From the NCBI GenBank assembly GCA_964629825.1, contig CAZVUW010000075.1:1-16242 (forward strand): a DNA stretch of 16,242 nt, given 5' to 3'. The notes below the pieces were generated by a model. It was not told the origin of the DNA, did no database searches, and saw only the letters and a program-made list of their open reading frames with translations. Origin of the DNA: CAZVUW01 sp964629825 (GTDB lineage: Bacteria; Actinomycetota; Nitriliruptoria; Euzebyales; Egibacteraceae). The translations under genes were made by a program, and so were the position numbers. Shown piece after piece: positions 7,094 through 14,810 of this stretch (position 1 is its first letter; every line of letters starts with the position of its first letter).

Positions 7094-9075
7094 GGCGACA
7101 CCAGGTCCGCGATCGCCGCGATGACGTCGCTCACGCGGTAGTCCTTCGGGGTGTAGACCGCAGCGACACCTGCCGCGCGCAGGGCCTCCGCATCAGAGCG
7201 CGGGATGATGCCGCCGACCACGACCGGGAGGCCCATCCCCTCGGCGCGCAGCCCCTCCAGGATCTCGGGCACCAGGCGGCCGTGCGAGCCCGACAGGATC
7301 GACAGCCCCAGCACGTGCACGTCCTCGTCCACGCAGGCGCGCACGATCTGGGCCGGCGTCAAGCGGATCCCCTCGTAGATGACCTCCATGCCGGCGTCGC
7401 GGGCGCGCACGGCGATCTGCTCGGCGCCCGAGGAGTGCCCGTCGAGCCCCGGCTTGGCGACCAGCATCCGCACCTTGGAGCCGAGGCGCCGCTCCGCGGC
7501 CGCGACGCGCTCGCGAGCGCGCGCCAGCCCTTCGGCCGGGCCGGTGCCGGCGGCGCGGTCGATGCCCGTGGGTCCGCGGTAGGAGCCGAACACCTCGCGC
7601 AGCGCGTCGGTCCACTCCCCGGTGGTGACGCCCGCGGCCGCGGCGGCGATGGACGTCGGAAGGATGTTCTCGCCGGCGTCGGCGGCCCTGCGCAGCTCAG
7701 CGAGGGCGCGCCGCACCGCGGTCTGATCGCGCCGGGCGCGGAACGCCTGGAGGCGCTCGATCTGCTCCGCCTCGGCAGCCGGGGAGACGGTCAGAAAGCC
7801 ACCGTCCTCGCCCGCGGTGAGCGGTGACGGCTCCGTCTCGGTCCAGCGGTTGACCCCGACGACGGTCTGCTCGCCCGACTCGATCGCGCGGATGCGCTCG
7901 GCGTTGGACCGGACCAGCTCGCCCTTCATCAGGTCGACCGCGGCGCCCACCCACTCCGCCGGTGGGCGCTCCGCGGCACCGACGGCCTCCAGGACGCGCC
8001 GGTGCTCCTCGGCCGCGGCCGTGGCCAGCTCGTGGGTCAGCGACTCCATGACGCGGCTGCCGGCGAAGAGGTCGTCGTGCTCCAGCAGGTCCGTCTCGTA
8101 GGCGAGGATCTGCTGCATCCGCAGCGACAGCTGCTGATCCCACGGGCGCGGCAGCCCGAGCGCCTCGTTCCAGGCGGGCAGCTGGACGGCCCGTGCCCGG
8201 GCGTCGGCCGAGAGGGTCACGGCCAGCAGCTCGATCAGGATGCGCGCGATGTTGTTCTCCGGCTGCGCCTCGGTCAGCCCGAGCGAGTTGACCTGCACGC
8301 CGTAGCGGAAGCGCCGCAGCTTGGGATCTGCGATGCCGTAGCGCTCGGCGCACAGGCGGTCCCACAGGCGCCCCATCGCGCGCAGCTTGGCGATCTCGGT
8401 CACGAAGCGGATGCCCGCGTTCACGAAGAAGCTGATCCGGCCGACGACCTGGGCGAACTCCTCATCCGGCACGCCCGCTCGGCGGATCTCGTCCAGCACC
8501 GCCGTGGCGTTGACCAGGGCGTAGGCGATCTCCTGAACCGGCGTCGCCCCCACCTCCTGGAGGTGGTAGCTGCAGACGTTGATCGGGTTCCAGCGCGGGA
8601 TCTCGCGGACCGTGTAGAGGATCAGGTCGCTGGTCAGCCGCAGGCTCGGGGCGGGCGGGAAGATGTAGGTGCCGCGGGAGAGGTATTCCTTCAGGACGTC
8701 GTTCTGGGTCGTGCCGGCCAGCCGCGAGGTGTCGGCCCCCTGCTTCCGCGCCACGGCCACGTACAGCGCCAGCAGCCACGGCGCGGTGGCGTTGATCGTC
8801 ATCGACGTGTTCATCTCGTCCAGCGGGATGCCGTCGAAGAGCGCCCGCATGTCATCGATCGAGCACACCGGCACGCCGACCTTGCCGACCTCTCCGCGCG
8901 CCAGCTCGTGATCCGAGTCGTAGCCGGTCTGGGTCGGCAGGTCGAAGGCGACGGAGAGGCCGGTCTGGCCCTTGACGAGGTTGCTGCGGTACAGCTCGTT
9001 CGAGGCCTTCGCCGACGAGTGGCCCGAGTAGGTGCGCATCAGCCACGGTCGGGCCCGCTCGCCACCAGACACCAC
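7078..9075 (-). CDS. meaA: Adenosylcobalamin-dependent ethylmalonyl-CoA mutase (MeaA type)
   Basis: A 665-residue single-chain acyl-CoA mutase. The catalytic barrel domain (about 1-500) carries RPWLMRTYSGHSS near the start, AFDLPTQTGYDSDH, and NTSMTINATAPWLLALY. These match the MeaA/ethylmalonyl-CoA mutase branch rather than methylmalonyl-CoA mutase (which has DLATHRGYDSD) or isobutyryl-CoA mutase. The C-terminal cobalamin domain (about 533-665) has the base-off motif D545-x-H547-x2-G550 plus LSGSH and VVGG. Ethylmalonyl-CoA mutase converts (2R)-ethylmalonyl-CoA to (2S)-methylsuccinyl-CoA in the ethylmalonyl-CoA pathway of acetate assimilation. The pathway partner crotonyl-CoA carboxylase/reductase is not in the window. 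The start is GTG at 9075, or the adjacent GTG at 9072. It lies 7 nt after the lipoprotein stop codon, so the two genes are probably one operon. Subfamily assignment is by motif memory. Confidence 0.85.
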   Translation of the reverse strand: MVSGGERARPWLMRTYSGHSSAKASNELYRSNLVKGQTGLSVAFDLPTQTGYDSDHELARGEVGKVGVPVCSIDDMRALFDGIPLDEMNTSMTINATAPWLLALYVAVARKQGADTSRLAGTTQNDVLKEYLSRGTYIFPPAPSLRLTSDLILYTVREIPRWNPINVCSYHLQEVGATPVQEIAYALVNATAVLDEIRRAGVPDEEFAQVVGRISFFVNAGIRFVTEIAKLRAMGRLWDRLCAERYGIADPKLRRFRYGVQVNSLGLTEAQPENNIARILIELLAVTLSADARARAVQLPAWNEALGLPRPWDQQLSLRMQQILAYETDLLEHDDLFAGSRVMESLTHELATAAAEEHRRVLEAVGAAERPPAEWVGAAVDLMKGELVRSNAERIRAIESGEQTVVGVNRWTETEPSPLTAGEDGGFLTVSPAAEAEQIERLQAFRARRDQTAVRRALAELRRAADAGENILPTSIAAAAAGVTTGEWTDALREVFGSYRGPTGIDRAAGTGPAEGLARARERVAAAERRLGSKVRMLVAKPGLDGHSSGAEQIAVRARDAGMEVIYEGIRLTPAQIVRACVDEDVHVLGLSILSGSHGRLVPEILEGLRAEGMGLPVVVGGIIPRSDAEALRAAGVAAVYTPKDYRVSDVIAAIADLVSPQESG

Positions 9076-9082
9076 GCCGCCC

Positions 9083-9544
9083 CTAGCCGCCCTCGACCGA
9101 GGTCGCGACGAAGATCTCGCCGATCTGGCAGAAGGACATGAGGTCCGGGTCCACCGCGCCGGTCAGACGGACCTGGTCGCCCTCGCCCGCCATGACCTCG
9201 CCATCGGGACCGACGAGCTCGAGCGGGTCGAAGCGGACCTCGTAGCCGGCGGGGTATTCGACCTCGTAGCGGCTGCCATCGGCGGCCTCGACCCAGGCGC
9301 AACCGCCCTCGAGGTCGGGGTCGCCACCGAAGGTGCCGACCAGCGTTGTGCCGCTCGCGTCCTCGGACGGATCGGCGCTCGGCTGGGTGGTCGGCTCGTC
9401 GGTCGCGCTCGGGGGCGGTTCAGTGGGGTCCACGGCGACCTCCTCTGCCTCGCCGCAGCCGGCGAGCAGCGCGCTGGTCGCCAGCAGCGCCAGCGCGACC
9501 CGACATCCGGGGCCGCGGCCGCGCGGAGAGCTTCCGGTGCGCAT
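9083..9544 (-). CDS. Small putative lipoprotein
   Basis: A 153-residue protein with an Arg-rich N-terminus, a hydrophobic stretch (about 15-28) and a lipobox LLAGC ending at Cys30. This predicts signal peptidase II cleavage and lipid anchoring on the outer face of the membrane. A Thr/Ser/Pro/Asp-rich linker (about 38-65) follows. The remaining domain of about 90 residues contains two Cys that might pair, and its alternating hydrophobic pattern suggests beta strands. I recognise no family. The frame extends upstream to 9583, but the ATG at 9544 gives a normal lipoprotein signal and has a GACTAT -10-like hexamer 7 nt upstream. It directly precedes the mutase gene with a 7-nt gap. Why an exported protein would share an operon with a cytoplasmic mutase is unclear. 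Confidence 0.75.
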   Translation of the reverse strand: MRTGSSPRGRGPGCRVALALLATSALLAGCGEAEEVAVDPTEPPPSATDEPTTQPSADPSEDASGTTLVGTFGGDPDLEGGCAWVEAADGSRYEVEYPAGYEVRFDPLELVGPDGEVMAGEGDQVRLTGAVDPDLMSFCQIGEIFVATSVEGG

Positions 9545-9551
9545 GGTGGCG

Positions 9552-9557
9552 ATAGTC
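9552..9557 (-). promoter_or_regulatory. Weak -10-like element for the lipoprotein-mutase operon
   Basis: Read on the minus strand, the hexamer is GACTAT. It keeps the important A at position 2 and T at position 6 and ends 7 nt before the ATG at 9544. This is compatible with a leaderless transcript. The first position is not T, so the match is weak. Confidence 0.25.
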
Positions 9558-9562
9558 GCACA

Positions 9563-9576
9563 CCCGGCATGCCGGG
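9563..9576. promoter_or_regulatory. 14-bp perfect palindrome in a divergent promoter region
   Basis: CCCGGCATGCCGGG is a perfect dyad in the 62-bp gap between the divergent lipoprotein and exonuclease-polymerase genes. It lies upstream of the -10-like hexamers on both strands. A dimeric regulator bound here could affect both promoters. GC-rich palindromes also arise by chance, so the operator role is only inferred. Confidence 0.3.
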
Positions 9577-9606
9577 GCGACACAGGTGTGCGGCAGACTC
9601 AGGGGG

Positions 9607-11376
9607 ATGCCCGACGACCGCCAGCACGTGCACGCCACCTCGGCAGCCGCCGTCGCGGCGTGGCTGAGCGAGATCGAGGGCGCCCGCATCGTCGCGGTCG
9701 ACACCGAGACGACCGGCTGGGACCCGTGGCTCGACGAGCTGCTGCTGGTACAGGTCTCAGCCGGCCCGGAGCATCCGGTGCTCGTGCTCGACGCCCGGCA
9801 CGTCTCACCGGCCGCGCTGTCCGGGCTGCTCGATGACCGCGGCGTGCTCAAGGTCTTCCACCACGGCTCGTTCGACCTGCGCTTCCTGGCGCGTAACGGC
9901 CTGCGGGTGCAGCGGGTGGCTGACACGATGCTGGCCCAGCAGCTCCTCGACGGCGGGGAGAAGACCGGACAGGGCCTCGGCCTGGCCGCCCTGTCCTCGT
10001 TTCGGCTGGGGATGGAGCTCGACAAGTCCGTGCGCGAGACGTTCGCCGACGGCGGTGCGGTCACGGACGCGCAGGTGTCCTACGCCGCCGACGACGCGGC
10101 CGCCACCTGGGGCGTCTTCGACCAGCAGTGGCGCGAGCTGGTCGGTCACAGCCTGACCGAGGTGGCCCGCATCGAGTTCGCCGCCCTGCCCGTGCTGGCC
10201 GCGATGCAGCTGCGCGGCGTGCCATTCGACGCGGAGCGCTGGAACCAGGTCGTCGGTCGGCTCGAGCGCGCGCTGCCGGCCCTTGAGGAGGCGGTGCAGC
10301 GCAGCCTCGTCACCCCCGACAGCCCGCGTGACCTGTTCGGCCCCACGCCGGTCAACCTCGAGGCGCCCGAGCAGGTCCGGGCGGCCCTGGCCCGCCTCGG
10401 CATCTCCGTCGATTCGACCCGCGAGTCCCTGCTGCGCGACCACCGCCACCACCCCGCCGTCGCGGCGCTGCTCAGCTACCGGCAGGTCGCCAAGGTCACC
10501 AGCAGCTGGGGCGGCGAATGGGCCGACCGCGTGCGCCATCCAGTCACCGGGCGCGTCCACCCCGACTGGCGCCAGATCGTCGGCACCGGCCGGATCTCCT
10601 GCACCGAGCCGAGCCTGCTCCAGATCCCCAAGGAGGCCCGCTACCGGTCCTGCTTCGGCGGGCAGCCGGGCCGCGCGATGATCGTCGCCGACTACTCGCA
10701 GCAGGAGCTGCGGATCCTCGCCGCGGTGTCCGGCGACGAGGCCCTCACGGAGCTCTTCCGCAGCGGCGGAGACCTGCACACGACCACGGCTTCCATGGTC
10801 TTCGGCGTGCCCGAGGACGCGGTCACCCCCCAGCAGCGGGCCGCCGCCAAGCAGCTCAACTTCGGGCTCATGTACGGCATGGGCGCGCCGGGGTTCGCCC
10901 GCGCGACCGGCACCACGGTCGAGACCGCCCGCGCCACCATGGACCGCTACTTCGCGACCTTCCCCCGCGTCGCGGCCTGGCTCGCCGACACCGAGGCCAC
11001 CGCCAAGCGCAGCGGCCGCGTCCGCACCCCCCTCGGCCGCCTGCGAGTGCTGCCACCGGACGCGCCCGCGTCGCTCGCGCGCAACGCGCCCATCCAGGGT
11101 GCCGGTGCGGACATGACCAAGCTCGCCCTGGCCGAGGTCGCCCGCCGCATCGATCCGCTGCTGTCGACCGACCGCCTCTCCTCGGAGGGCATCGTCCTGG
11201 TCGTGCACGACGAGATCGTCGTCGAGGTCGACGCCGACCGCGTCGACGAGATCCGTCCCCTGGTCGAGGAGGGCATGCTCGCCGCTGCCGCCCGGGTCCT
11301 CGGTGACGTCCCGGCCGAGGTCCAGACCGCCGTCCGCACGCGCTGGGGCGAGCTGGAGCCCCTGCCCGAGGTCTGA
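9607..11376 (+). CDS. Bifunctional 3'-5' exonuclease / family A DNA polymerase, no 5'-nuclease
   Basis: A 589-residue PolA-like protein missing the N-terminal 5'-nuclease domain of full PolA (about 900 residues). The exonuclease domain (about 10-180) is DEDDy type: VDTETTG (Asp32, Glu34), FHHGSFDLRFL (Asp90) and YAADD (Tyr159, Asp163). The HHGSFD form, with His where Klenow has Asn, recalls RNase D. The polymerase domain (about 190-589) has motif A ADYSQQELR (Asp362, Gln366, Glu367), motif B RAAAKQLNFGLMYG (Arg411, Lys415, Phe419, Tyr423) and motif C VVHDE (534-536). All key catalytic residues are present, so proofreading and synthesis are both expected. Gln366 replaces the usual Ile of DYSQIELR. 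The ATG at 9607 lies 7 nt after a CAGACT hexamer and directly behind AGGGGG. Whether a full-length polA exists elsewhere is unknown. It may act in repair. Confidence 0.9.
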   Translation: MPDDRQHVHATSAAAVAAWLSEIEGARIVAVDTETTGWDPWLDELLLVQVSAGPEHPVLVLDARHVSPAALSGLLDDRGVLKVFHHGSFDLRFLARNGLRVQRVADTMLAQQLLDGGEKTGQGLGLAALSSFRLGMELDKSVRETFADGGAVTDAQVSYAADDAAATWGVFDQQWRELVGHSLTEVARIEFAALPVLAAMQLRGVPFDAERWNQVVGRLERALPALEEAVQRSLVTPDSPRDLFGPTPVNLEAPEQVRAALARLGISVDSTRESLLRDHRHHPAVAALLSYRQVAKVTSSWGGEWADRVRHPVTGRVHPDWRQIVGTGRISCTEPSLLQIPKEARYRSCFGGQPGRAMIVADYSQQELRILAAVSGDEALTELFRSGGDLHTTTASMVFGVPEDAVTPQQRAAAKQLNFGLMYGMGAPGFARATGTTVETARATMDRYFATFPRVAAWLADTEATAKRSGRVRTPLGRLRVLPPDAPASLARNAPIQGAGADMTKLALAEVARRIDPLLSTDRLSSEGIVLVVHDEIVVEVDADRVDEIRPLVEEGMLAAAARVLGDVPAEVQTAVRTRWGELEPLPEV

Positions 11377-11410
11377 GCCGTCCGCGTTCTCCGGTGCGGG
11401 GTGCTCGGTA

Positions 11411-11474
11411 GGGGGTTGCCGGGGGTTCCGCTCCCTGGTGCCTTCTTACGGTCGCTCCACCCCCGGCAACCCCC
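11411..11474. repeat. 16-bp perfect inverted repeat with 32-nt loop
   Basis: GGGGGTTGCCGGGGGT (11411-11426) is matched exactly by its reverse complement ACCCCCGGCAACCCCC (11459-11474). It begins 34 bp after the polymerase stop codon and ends 25 bp before the fadA palindrome. The transcript could fold into a very stable stem and may end polymerase transcription, though no T-run follows. Each arm holds two copies of a G5/C5-type run, so slipped pairing is possible. Short mobile-element ends are an alternative, but I see no target duplication and no transposase. Confidence 0.45.
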
Positions 11475-11499
11475 CTCGCCTGGTCTGGCGCGCGCCCGT

Positions 11500-11517
11500 T
11501 GTTACCGATCGGTAACA
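11500..11517. promoter_or_regulatory. 18-bp palindromic operator, TetR type, in front of fadA-fadB
   Basis: TGTTACCGATCGGTAACA is a perfect 18-bp dyad, unusually AT-containing for this DNA. The core ACCGATCGGT resembles operators of TetR-family regulators of fatty-acid and acyl-CoA genes in actinobacteria. It overlaps the probable -10 element TAACAT (11513-11518), so a bound repressor would block RNA polymerase. The thiolase gene starts 33 bp downstream. No TetR gene lies in the window, so the regulator is elsewhere. The palindrome is seen directly; regulator class and effector are inferred. Confidence 0.65.
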
Positions 11518-11518
11518 T
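11513..11518 (+). promoter_or_regulatory. Putative -10 element of the fadA-fadB operon
   Basis: TAACAT matches TANNNT and overlaps the right arm of the palindrome. Transcription starting about 7 nt downstream leaves a leader of about 25 nt that contains the GAGGAGG ribosome binding site, unlike the leaderless-type starts nearby. No clear -35 is visible. Confidence 0.4.
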
Positions 11519-11550
11519 GGCGGGACGTCGTCGAGACCGAGGAGGCCGCC

Positions 11551-12729
11551 ATGCCCGAGCTTCGCAACGCCGTCTACGTCGACGGGGCGCGCACGCCGAT
11601 CGGGAGGGCCAAGCCGGACGGCTACTACGCCAAGACCCGGGCCGACGACCTGGTCGTCCGCGTCATCCGCGGCCTGCTCGAGCGCAACCCCAACCTGGAT
11701 CCCGCCCGGATCGACGACAACGTGTGGGCCGCCACGACCCAGATCGGCGACCAGGGCCTGACCATCGGTCGCACCACGGCGCTCCTGTCCGGGCTGCCGC
11801 GCTCGGTGCCCGGCTACGCCGTCGACCGCATGTGCGCCGGTGCCCTCACGACGATCACCAACGCGGCCAACGCGATCCGCACCGGCGCGCAGGACCTCGT
11901 GATCGCCGGTGGTGTGGAGCACATGGGCCACCACCCGATGGGCGAGCAGGCCGACCCCAACCCGCGCTTCCTGGCCGAGCAGCTGGTCGGCATGGACGCC
12001 CTGGTGATGGGCCGCACGGCCGAGAACCTCCACGACCAGCACCCCGAGATCACGCGCGAGCGCACGGACGCCTACGCCCTCCAGTCGCAGGAGCGCTACG
12101 CCAAGGCCAAGGCGGATGGCGTCTTCGACAGCCACGTGCTTCGCACCATGGTGTGGTCGGACTCGGGCTGGCAGGTCGTCGTCGACGACGAGCACCCGCG
12201 TCCCGGCGTGACGATGGACGACCTCGCGCGCCTGCGCCCGGCGTTCAGGCCCGGCGGCCGTGTGACCGCCGGCAACTCGGCCGGGCTGAACGACGGCGCC
12301 GGGGGAGTGGTCCTGGCCTCCGAGGAGACCGCCGGAGAGCTGGGCCTGACCGCCGTGATGCGCCTGGTCGACTACGCCTTCGTCGGCGTGGACCCCGAGA
12401 CCATGGGCTGGGGACCGGTGCCGGCGACGGAGAGGCTGCTCGCGCGCAATGGCCTCAGCATCGGCGACATCGACGCCATCGAGCAGAACGAGGCCTTCGC
12501 CGTGCAGGTGCTGGCGTTCCTCGACCACTTCGGGATCCCGCAGGACTCCACCGTCCACAACCCCTACGGGGGCGCCATCGCCGTGGGGCACCCCCTCGCG
12601 ATGTCAGGCGCCCGCCTGACCCAGCAGCTGGCCCACCGCATGCAGCATGACGAGGGGATCCGGCTCGGGCTCACCACGCTCTGCGTCGGCCTAGGCATGG
12701 GCTGTGCGGTGCTGTGGGAGCGGATCTAG
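11551..12729 (+). CDS. fadA: Acetyl-CoA C-acyltransferase (beta-ketothiolase)
   Basis: Cleaves 3-ketoacyl-CoA with CoA to give acetyl-CoA and a shortened acyl-CoA, the last step of beta-oxidation. The 392-residue protein has the thiolase layout. Nucleophilic Cys95 lies in VDRMCAGAL, NEAFA is at 313-317, His347 is in GGAIAVGHPLAMSGAR, and the acid/base Cys378 is in TTLCVGLGMG. AGNSAGLNDGA (240-250) is a further family motif. Cys95 is followed by AGALTT rather than the more common GSG or ASG. The ATG at 11551 follows a strong GAGGAGG with a 6-nt gap; a longer upstream frame lacks this and would run over the operator. fadB starts 17 nt after the stop codon, so the two probably encode the thiolase and multifunctional subunits of one complex. 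Confidence 0.93.
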   Translation: MPELRNAVYVDGARTPIGRAKPDGYYAKTRADDLVVRVIRGLLERNPNLDPARIDDNVWAATTQIGDQGLTIGRTTALLSGLPRSVPGYAVDRMCAGALTTITNAANAIRTGAQDLVIAGGVEHMGHHPMGEQADPNPRFLAEQLVGMDALVMGRTAENLHDQHPEITRERTDAYALQSQERYAKAKADGVFDSHVLRTMVWSDSGWQVVVDDEHPRPGVTMDDLARLRPAFRPGGRVTAGNSAGLNDGAGGVVLASEETAGELGLTAVMRLVDYAFVGVDPETMGWGPVPATERLLARNGLSIGDIDAIEQNEAFAVQVLAFLDHFGIPQDSTVHNPYGGAIAVGHPLAMSGARLTQQLAHRMQHDEGIRLGLTTLCVGLGMGCAVLWERI

Positions 12730-12746
12730 CCAAAGGAGCGGCCGCG

Positions 12747-14810
12747 ATGTCGGAAGAGATCGTCACGCAGTTCAAGGTCAGCTACGCGGACTCCCGCGTG
12801 GGCCGGCTCGCCGTCGTCACGATGGACAACGGGCGGGACCACACCAAGCCGAACGTCTTCAGCGGGCCGGCTCTGCAGTCCCTGCACGCCGCGCTCGACG
12901 AGGTCGAGGCCGCCGGCGACGTCAAGGGTCTGATGCTGACCGGCAAGCCCTTCATCTTCGCCGCCGGGGCGGACCTGAAGAGCTTCGTCGGAGCGACGCC
13001 CGAGTTCGCGAAGGCGGCCGCGGAGGGCGGGCACGCCGCCTTCCGACGCCTGGCGGCACTGCCGTTCCCGACCCTCGCGGCGATCAACGGCGCCGCCCTG
13101 GGCGGCGGGGTGGAGATCGCGCTGCACTGCGACTACCGCACCCTGTCCACCGGCGTGACGGCGTTCGCCTTCCCCGAGGTCTTCCTGTCGATCCTGCCGG
13201 CGTGGGGCGGGACGCAGCTCTACACGCGCCTCGCCGGGGCGGCCAATGCGCTTCAGGTCATCGTGACGAACGCGCTGGACAACAACCGGATGCTGAAGGC
13301 CAAGCAGGCCTTCCAGCTCGGGTTCGCCGACCGGCTGCTGCCGGCCGTGACCTTCCTGACCGACTCGCTCGCCCTGCTCGAGGACATCGTGGCGGGCGAC
13401 GAGGTGATCGAGCGTCAGCCGCCGTCCGCCGAGGGCCTCGACGAGCTCTTCGCCGGCGCCCGCGCGCAGATCGACGCCCGGGTGCACGGGGCGACCCGCG
13501 CTCCCTACCTGGCCATCGACCTGATCGAGCATGCCGCCCGCGGCGGCGACCTCGACGAGGGCTACCGGCTCGAGGCGGAGGCGCTGGCCGAGCTGCTGCC
13601 CGCACGCCAGGCGCAGGCGTCGGTCTACGCCTTCAACCTCACCCAGCAGCGGGTCAAGCGCCAGCCCTGGAAGCCGGCCGCCGACGCCCGGCCCGTCAAC
13701 AAGGTCGGCGTCATCGGCGCCGGCTTGATGGGAGCGCAGCTCGGCTCGCTTCTGCTCCAGCGCCTGGAGCTGCCGCTTGTCATGCGCGACATCGACGATG
13801 GCGTGCTGGAGCGCGCACGGACTCACATCGAGGGCGAGCTAGACCAGCGCGTCCAGCGCGGCCGCATGTCGGAGGGCAAGGCGCGGTTCCTCAAGGGCCT
13901 GGTGACCTACACCACCGACTACGCCCCGCTGGCCGGCGCCGACTTCGTGATCGAGGCGGTGGTCGAGCGCATGGACGTCAAGCAGGCGGTGTTCGCCGAC
14001 GTCGAGGCGGTCGTCGACCCCGGCTGCGTGCTGGCCACCAACACCTCGTCGCTGTCGGTGACCGAGATGGCCAGCCGCCTGGAGCACCCGCAGCGGGTCG
14101 TCGGGTTCCACTTCTTCAACCCGGTCGCCGTGCTGCCGTTCCTGGAGATCGTCCGGGCCGAGCGCACCGACGACACCACGATCGCCACCGCCTTCGAGGT
14201 GTCCAAGTCGCTGCGCAAGTCCGCCGTGCTGTGCGCGGACACCCCGGCGTTCATCGTCAACCGGCTGCTGACCCGCTTCAACGCCGCCTGCGCCGACGCG
14301 CTGCGGCACGGCAGCTCCTTCACCGAGATCGACGACGCGGTCAAGGGCCTCGGCCTGCCGATGGGGCCGTTCGAGCTCATGGGCTTCGTCGGGCTGAAGG
14401 TGGCGCTGCACACCGCCGAGACCCTCGCGGCCGCCTACCCGGAGCGCTTCGCGATCTCGGAGAACTTCCGCGCCATCGCCGAGGCGGACGTCCCCGGGAT
14501 CTACGACTGGAGCCGCGGCCGCGTGCCGTACGACGAGGTCGCAGCCGCGGTCAAGGTCGACGAGGGCGCCGAGCCGCTGTCGGCGGAAGACATCCGCACC
14601 CGCGCCATCGAGGCCGTCGCCGACGAGGTCCGCATCATGCTGGACGAGGGGGTCGTCGCCGACGCCCGCGACATCGACACCGGGCTGCTGCTCGGCGCCG
14701 GCTGGCCGTTCCACATGGGCGGCGTGTGCATGTACCTCGACCAGACCGGCGTCAGCCAGCGCCTGTTCGGCCGCAACCTCATCACCGAGAAGGACGCCGC
14801 CTTCGCCTAG
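12747..14810 (+). CDS. fadB: Multifunctional beta-oxidation protein: enoyl-CoA hydratase / 3-hydroxyacyl-CoA dehydrogenase
   Basis: A 687-residue fusion of an enoyl-CoA hydratase (about 1-200) and an NAD-dependent 3-hydroxyacyl-CoA dehydrogenase (about 315-687), slightly shorter than E. coli FadB. In the hydratase, FAAGADLK (71-78) and GGGVE (119-123) form the oxyanion pocket. Glu123 and Glu144 (FPEVFLSILPAWGGT) correspond to the two catalytic Glu. In the dehydrogenase, GVIGAGLMG has the GxGxxG NAD motif (324-329). ATNTSSLSVTE (430-440) and GFHFFNPV (453-460) supply the catalytic Ser and His455. The N-terminal hydratase order matches bacterial FadB/FadJ. The ATG at 12747 follows AAAGGAG with an 8-nt gap, 17 nt after fadA. 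The stop codon shares a CTAG with that of the convergent DUF2993 gene. Confidence 0.94.
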   Translation: MSEEIVTQFKVSYADSRVGRLAVVTMDNGRDHTKPNVFSGPALQSLHAALDEVEAAGDVKGLMLTGKPFIFAAGADLKSFVGATPEFAKAAAEGGHAAFRRLAALPFPTLAAINGAALGGGVEIALHCDYRTLSTGVTAFAFPEVFLSILPAWGGTQLYTRLAGAANALQVIVTNALDNNRMLKAKQAFQLGFADRLLPAVTFLTDSLALLEDIVAGDEVIERQPPSAEGLDELFAGARAQIDARVHGATRAPYLAIDLIEHAARGGDLDEGYRLEAEALAELLPARQAQASVYAFNLTQQRVKRQPWKPAADARPVNKVGVIGAGLMGAQLGSLLLQRLELPLVMRDIDDGVLERARTHIEGELDQRVQRGRMSEGKARFLKGLVTYTTDYAPLAGADFVIEAVVERMDVKQAVFADVEAVVDPGCVLATNTSSLSVTEMASRLEHPQRVVGFHFFNPVAVLPFLEIVRAERTDDTTIATAFEVSKSLRKSAVLCADTPAFIVNRLLTRFNAACADALRHGSSFTEIDDAVKGLGLPMGPFELMGFVGLKVALHTAETLAAAYPERFAISENFRAIAEADVPGIYDWSRGRVPYDEVAAAVKVDEGAEPLSAEDIRTRAIEAVADEVRIMLDEGVVADARDIDTGLLLGAGWPFHMGGVCMYLDQTGVSQRLFGRNLITEKDAAFA

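Noticed and set aside
7078..9075. Methylmalonyl-CoA or isobutyryl-CoA mutase
   Set aside because: DLPTQTGYDSDH and the NTSMTINATA region fit the MeaA/ethylmalonyl-CoA branch; methylmalonyl-CoA mutase has DLATHRGYDSD at the same place.
11390..11430. G-quadruplex upstream of fadA
   Set aside because: Only three runs of four or more G are close together. The perfect inverted repeat explains the G-runs better.
11411..11474. Miniature transposable element with terminal inverted repeats
   Set aside because: It is only 64 bp long, with no target-site duplication at the ends and no related transposase in the window.
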